A stretch of 64,000 nucleotides of DNA from Luzula sylvatica (lineage: Eukaryota; Streptophyta; Magnoliopsida; Poales; Juncaceae), in NCBI GenBank assembly GCA_946800325.1, contig OX326961.1, forward strand, positions 38,190,543 through 38,254,542, read 5' to 3'. The translations under genes and the position numbers were made by a program. The notes beneath the pieces were generated by a model, which was not told the origin of the DNA, made no database searches, and saw only the letters and a list, made by a program, of their open reading frames with translations. Below are positions 59,308-64,000 of the stretch, piece after piece; positions within the stretch are counted from its first letter, which is position 1; each line of letters starts with the position of its first letter.

Positions 59308-59810
59308 TAATCAAACATTTGAGACGAGACATCACTTCCAATTTGGAAAAGCGTGCAGGTGAGAGAGCTCTGAACATGGGGCTGAACCCGGGTTTATTTT
59401 AAACCAAAGAAAATATGACCACTTACGCGATCTCTATTATAAGTGGTGTCACAAACAATCGAACAAATATATATATTGAGGATAATTTGGAAAATTTAAT
59501 ATGCACAATTTAATGTCTACAATTCTAAGAATACATGAATCATCAATCATGACTTACAAAACAAAAAAAATATCATGTATATCCCTAGAAAACATACATA
59601 ATGGCATGTTTGATTTGAGGAATTTTATAGTACATGGATATATCAAATACATGTATTTGATATTCATGTATTTGTTAATTCATATGAGTTGTTTGATTTG
59701 AGGGATTTTGATAACACGTAAACCAAAATTATTTGTTTGTTTTTTGGTTGAAATTCATGATTTACATATTAGTTACAAAATGAATAATGCAATTAAATTA
59801 ATCTATACTT

Positions 59811-60641
59811 ATTTCAATAATTCTTGAAAATGACATTACAAAATTTTAATATCTAAAACAATAAAATAGTAATTAAATCAAAATTCAACTTGTTATACAA
59901 CCACAAACAAAAACAATTATAACAACAAATTCCAACTTTCACACTATTACAAAACAAAATTTGTTCCAACACTACATGAGTACGAAACAAAACTAATACA
60001 ACAAAAAATTACATAACAACCTATAAATTGACGTAAATATAACTTAATGAATTACATGATTTTTCCGCACGTGCATCATTATATCATCTCTAATTGCCAT
60101 GCCCGGTCCTCATATTCACATTTGTTTGCAAAGTCCACAACAACAACAACAAGAGTCGATTAGGATCCGGTAAATATACTCATTTCAAAGAGAGAAAATC
60201 ACATTGAAATACCGTTTCTCATAGTTATTTTAAGGATGATTAATTGATAGATGGATTGGGCTGTGCGGCATTTTGTTATATTTAAAATCACGTGACATGC
60301 TAGTTATATTTAGAATCTCTTCTTACTCTCATCTTTGCATACCAGTCCTATTACCAAAACCTTCACCTTGAGATTCCGATACAGATCCATTGACCCTACC
60401 AAACGACCAAAAAGACATTGAAACCCTGTAGGTTCTCTTCGTTGGTTTGTTGCAGCGTGGGTTCTCTTAGCTGGTTTATAATCGAAGTTCTCAAAACCAT
60501 GTAGGTACCAAAAAATATTAAAATTAGAAGTGGCAGAATTAATGGACTAAGCAGCGAAAACACAATTTGTAAAATGACATAATTAATTGCAATTGTATAT
60601 TTCATAATTAAAATTGACAAATGCACAAAGACCTAAAGGCG
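59811..60641. other. spacer without recognisable gene
   Basis: AT-rich, with an ACAACAACAACAACAA run near 60133. I see no domain in its open frames. Confidence 0.45.
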
Positions 60642-60646
60642 CAGAG

Positions 60647-60998
60647 TGTTGATAAGCCCAAGCCCGATATAATAAATCAAGTTTAATTAGCCCATATAAG
60701 TTTAGGGAAAGTTATTTTAAGAAAAGAAATTTAGGAAATAATTATAAGGCAGTTTTTATTATAAAGAAATTAGTTTAGGAAGTAAGTTTAAGACAAGGTT
60801 TAATTCCTTGTATTCCAAGTTTATAGAGCCTATAAATAGGCATTAGATGTTTAAGAATTAATCACATTGAAATCATATATCAAAATATCAATTAGAAAAG
60901 AGAGAAAGACTTGTAAAAGCCTATTAGAATTATAAGAGGGAGTTTTATTTATTATAAATCTCTATTTGAATCCATATTTGAATTACGTATTACCAACA
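60647..60998 (+). repeat. 5' LTR (352 bp)
   Basis: TGTTG...CAACA ends; contains a TATA box CCTATAAATAGGC near 60828-60840. Paired with 62894-63245. Confidence 0.93.
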
Positions 60999-61014
60999 AA
61001 TTGGCATCAGAGCG

Positions 61015-61960
61015 ATGGCGAGTTCCGGGAGTGCTTTTGGTCATATACCGCTGCCGCGATTGACGAAGACGAATTACGAAGTATGGAGTATCCAGATGTG
61101 GGCGTTACTCGGTGCGCAAGATGTTTGGGAGATATTCGAAGCTGGCTACACGGAACCCGTTACCGAAGAGGATCAGACGGTAAACCAGTTGAAAGCACTG
61201 AAAGAGAAACGAGTTAAGGACAATACCGCTTTGTACCTGCTGTACCAAGCCGTAGAAGAGTCGGGTTTTCAGAAGATTGCCGGTGCAAAAATTTCGAAGG
61301 AAGCATGAGACACTTTGGAGAGTGTGTTCAAGGGCGCCGATCGAGTTAAGCAAGTGAGGCTTCAGACTTTGCGAGGCGAATTGGAGTCCATGAAGATGAA
61401 GAAATCAGAGGGAGTGTCTGATTACATCTCGCGTGTACAAGCAGTGGCGAATCACTTAAAGGGCAACAGAGAAGCTCTAACCGACGCAAGTGTTGTTGAG
61501 AAGATTCTACGGTCTTTAACAGAGAAGTTCGAAAACGTGGTGTGCGCTATTGAAGGAGAACGAGTCACACCAGGAGGCTCTGCAAGTCAAGACGACCATA
61601 GATGAAAACAAGGCGATGTACGCTGAGAACAATCGAGGAAGAGGACGCGGCCGTGGAGGTCGATTTGGTGGTCGAGGCATAAGCGGAAACTATAACTCCG
61701 AAGAAAAGAAGAAACCGAATCAGCAAAATTGGCGCGGCCGAGGACGAGGTCATGGACGAGGAGGCTGGTCGAGTCGAGCAAGTATCGAGTGTTACAACTG
61801 CGGCAAGCTTGGACACTACGCGAAGGAGTGTTGGTCCGAGAAAAAGGTAAAAGAAAATGCCAACCTAGTAGGGAAGGAGTCAACTGATGGTGTTCTCATG
61901 ATGGCTCACAAAGACACCACATCGCAAGCAACCACATGTGCGGGCACAAACACTTTTTTG
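61015..61960 (+). pseudogene. copia gag and protease remnant
   Basis: The start at 61015 lies one base beyond the primer-binding site and gives MASSGSAF, LPRLTKTNYEVW and LYQAVEES, typical of copia gag. The frame is broken by a TGA at 61306-61308 where relatives have a Trp codon (EAWDTL), and by a frameshift near 61560. The zinc knuckle CYNCGKLGHYAKEC at 61789-61830 is intact (CCHC), after a Gly/Arg-rich RGRGRGGR segment. The protease active-site region is shifted again near 61920-61945. The remaining fragments to 62230 hold NVYYVPEMKSNIISIGQLL with further stops. Confidence 0.85.
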
Positions 61961-62880
61961 TAGAGATGAAGGAGATAGACGTTGGACATGTGTCATTTGG
62001 AGATGTGTCAAAGGTCCAAGTGAAGGGAAAAGGCAAAATTTGATTCTATCAGAAGAATGGTAAAGAAGGACATATCGAAAATGTCTATTACGTGCCCGAG
62101 ATGAAGAGTAACATAATCAGCATCGGGCAGCTATTGGAGAGAGGATAGTCGGTCTTCATGAAAGATCGAACGATGCAGCTAAAGGACAAGGAAGGTCGAT
62201 TAATTGAGCGTGTTGAAATATCGAAGAATCGAATGATAAAAGGAGGACGAAGCTCGATGATAGGAAGTGTGGCATTTCAAGGTGTCGCATTTCAAGGTGT
62301 TCGGAAGTGTGGCATATGCACATGTACCGGATCAAAGGAGGACGAAGCTCGATGATAAAAGCAAGAGAAGTTCGTGTTCATTGGATATGACGAGAAAACG
62401 AAGGCATACAAATTGTACGACCCGATTGAAAGAAAGGTTGTGGTGAGTCGAGATGTCCATGTGAATGAGAAGAGCGCATGTGACTGGAGTAAGAAGTGTG
62501 AGATGGAGGATGAGGACGCCGAGTCAGACGAGTCCGAGAAAGAATCCTCAGCTGTTGTACCGACTAGTCCCGCAGTACCTGATGATGAAGATGAGCCGAG
62601 ACAAACACGCACGAGGAGCTTACGAGAGTTGTACGATGCAACCAGTGAGGTGCATCTTATTTGTCTTTTGGCAGATTCGGAGAATATTTTCTTTGAAGAA
62701 GCTATGAGAAACAAGAAATGGCAAGCCGCGATGGATGAAGAGATTGGGGCTATCGAGAAAAACAAGACGTGAGACTTGGTCAAATTACCAAAAGAATGCA
62801 AGCCCATAGGAGTCAAGCGGGTGTACAAGAAAAAGAAAATTTTTCAAGACGATGATCGGGATGAAGAAGAGGCTTGTGCT
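61961..62880 (+). pseudogene. copia protease tail, integrase C-terminus and reverse transcriptase start
   Basis: 61967-62230 holds the protease-linked segment. A direct repeat GAGGACGAAGCTCGATGATA occurs at about 62243-62262 and 62338-62357, then the integrase-linked FVFIGYDEKTKAYKLYD (62371-62421) and RT-proximal FEEAMRNKKWQAAMDEEI follow. A TGA at 62770-62772 replaces a Trp codon (TWDLV context). The RT catalytic core and RNase H are absent; the frame ends in the polypurine tract. Confidence 0.75.
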
Positions 62881-62893
62881 TAAGGGAGGAATT

Positions 62894-63245
62894 TGTTGAT
62901 AAGCCCAAGTCCGAAATAATAAATCAAGTTTAATTAGCCCATACAAGTTTAGGGAAAATTATTGTAAGGAAAGAAATTTAGAAAATAATTATAGGGCAGC
63001 TTTTATTATAAGGAAATTAGTTTAGGAAATAAGTTTAAGGCAAGGTTTAATTCCTTGTATTCCAAGTTTATGGAGCTTATAAATAGGCCTTAGATGTTTA
63101 GGAATTAATCACATTGAAATCATATATCAAAATATCTATTAGAAAATAGAGAAAGACTTGTAAAAGTCTATTAGAATTATAAGAGAGAGTTTTATTTATT
63201 AGAAATCTCTATTTGAATCCATATTTGAATTCCGTATTACCAACA
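62894..63245 (+). repeat. 3' LTR (352 bp)
   Basis: The same length and ends as the 5' LTR; the substitutions are scattered and the TATA context is CTTATAAATAGGC. Confidence 0.93.
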
Positions 63246-63374
63246 CAGAGTAAAATCTAATTAATAAATCGCACAATTGACGAATTTTCTTGAATGGCTG
63301 CACTAATGCACTAATGCACGAATTATCATTTCCTCCATCTTGAATTGGCTACTAGGACAACATGCATAACTCTT

Positions 63375-64000
63375 TGTTGTTTAATTAAGACCTAAAGGGA
63401 ATGAATAGATAATCCTAAGGACCAATTTTCGATAATGATATACAACTTTGACTAAGTGCGGAAGCGCAAATAAATTAGAAATAGAAAGCGAAGCTTAAAT
63501 AAATTAGAAATAGAAAAAACGATACCAAAACAAATAACACAAGATATTTGTTTACTAAGTTCGGTAGGTGGTTGTTTTGTATTTTTAACTCACCGGCTAC
63601 TTGCTCAATGGACCGATTCGATTGAATACAAGTACCTACGTCTCCGAGATGCCTTGCGCCTTTTCGGCATTCGATTGAATTCCAGTATCAACTCTTACAA
63701 GTTTTGCCTAGATCAATTTACACGCTTTTATCGATCTATGGCGGACTTTACAATTTGTAACTAGCCTATTACAATCACTACTAACGAACTACACGTGATC
63801 GGTCACGCAAGTTGGGAATCATTGAGTAGAAGGACTCGAAGTATATCTTAGATCTAGGGTTGTTTAGAATTATCAAGCTCTCAAGATCAAGGCTAGGTTT
63901 TCTCTCTCCAGATTGGGGAAATAATTTTGCTTAAAGAATAGGAGAGAGAAAAACTCAAAAGGGTCATATTTATAGATCACATAATTTTCCTTTGAAAAAA
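63375..64000 (-). repeat. LTR on the minus strand, cut by the window end
   Basis: TGTTGTTTAATTAAGACC at 63375 is the reverse complement of the end of the solo LTR at 57559-58938. Matching sentences follow in the same order: AGTGCGGAAGCGCAAATAAA, GTTCGGTAGGTGGTTG, CACCGGCTACTTGC, CCTTGCGCCTTTTCGGC, ATCGGTCACGCAAGTTGG. The TATA box (TATTTATAG on the plus strand, about 63967) is in place, and the window ends about 30 bp beyond it, so any palindrome array would begin just outside. Confidence 0.85.

Larger units (their letters stand above)
57112..59810. repeat. tandem duplication, copy B (interrupted by a solo LTR and a MITE)
   Basis: Copy B follows copy A directly. It carries a solo LTR at 57559-58938 and a MITE at 59004-59307 that are absent from copy A, and lacks the Harbinger-like element. 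At the place of the TA-flanked MITE of copy A it has an AT tract (57210-57282) followed by a remnant, AACATTAAGTACTATTGG. Its last sentences match copy A through AAATTAATCTATACTT at about 59810. Confidence 0.8.
60647..63245 (+). mobile_element. internally deleted Ty1-copia element, complete ends
   Basis: Two 352-bp LTRs (60647-60998 and 62894-63245) both begin TGTTGATAAGCCCAAG and end GTATTACCAACA; I count about 22 substitutions and no indels between them, roughly 94% identity. CAGAG flanks the element (60642-60646, 63246-63250). The primer-binding site TGGCATCAGAGC is at 61002-61013, and a polypurine tract AAGGGAGGAA is at 62882-62891. Gag, part of protease, an integrase C-terminal scrap and the start of reverse transcriptase remain; the integrase core, most of reverse transcriptase and RNase H are missing. 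Confidence 0.93.

Overview
The window is nuclear DNA of a flowering plant, most likely a eudicot. It is AT-rich, its genes have GT-AG introns, and it carries plant-specific families (VQ protein, P-class PPR protein, plant wax synthase, embryo-type SDH2) among dense plant transposons. I could not fix the family or genus; no organelle or bacterial features are present.

Seven protein-coding loci are supportable. They are a VQ-motif protein (11914-13026, minus), a seed-type succinate dehydrogenase iron-sulfur subunit in four exons (30097-31315, plus), an HCC2-like SCO protein in seven exons (35126-36524, plus), an intronless wax synthase (36716-37714, minus), a two-exon protein resembling the ERD7/senescence family (47724-48753, plus), an intronless PPR protein (48981-51191, minus) and a two-exon Myb/SANT-like protein inside a Harbinger-like element (55407-56313, minus). 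HCC2/wax synthase and ERD7-like/PPR are tail-to-tail pairs about 200 bp apart. SDH2 and HCC2 both serve the mitochondrial respiratory chain, but they lie about 4 kb apart and nothing suggests co-regulation.

The rest is mostly mobile DNA. 1-6597 is a Ty1-copia element with a frameshifted polyprotein. 6598-7945 is a broken hAT transposase. 14915-15870 is a diverged LTR. 18.0-22.1 kb is a stack of foldback and simple-word elements embedded in TA microsatellites. 22.1-27.4 kb is an old relative of the first copia element. 27.38-28.06 kb is a 5'-truncated LINE followed by SINE-like units. 33886-34480 is a solo LTR with GAAAT target duplications. 37.9-47.2 kb holds several non-autonomous DNA elements and a likely Helitron. 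51.4-52.6 kb looks like another Helitron. 53.6-59.8 kb is a tandem duplication of a non-coding unit of roughly 1.3 kb whose two halves were hit by different transposons. 60647-63245 is an internally deleted copia element with 352-bp LTRs and CAGAG target duplications. 63375-64000 is the beginning of another LTR on the minus strand.

The most striking signal is in the solo LTR at 57559-58938. Just upstream of its TATA box are twelve copies of the palindrome GCGTCATGACGC, arranged as six doublets with centres 21-22 bp apart; the first four doublets repeat every 65-66 bp. A further doublet in the same run uses a different palindrome (GGTTCGTT..AACGAACC). A diverged LTR relative at 14915-15870 shows the same 22/65-bp geometry with a third word (GTTTGAAC/GTTCAAAC). 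Spacing appears conserved while the word changes, which is not explained by the usual description of an LTR promoter.
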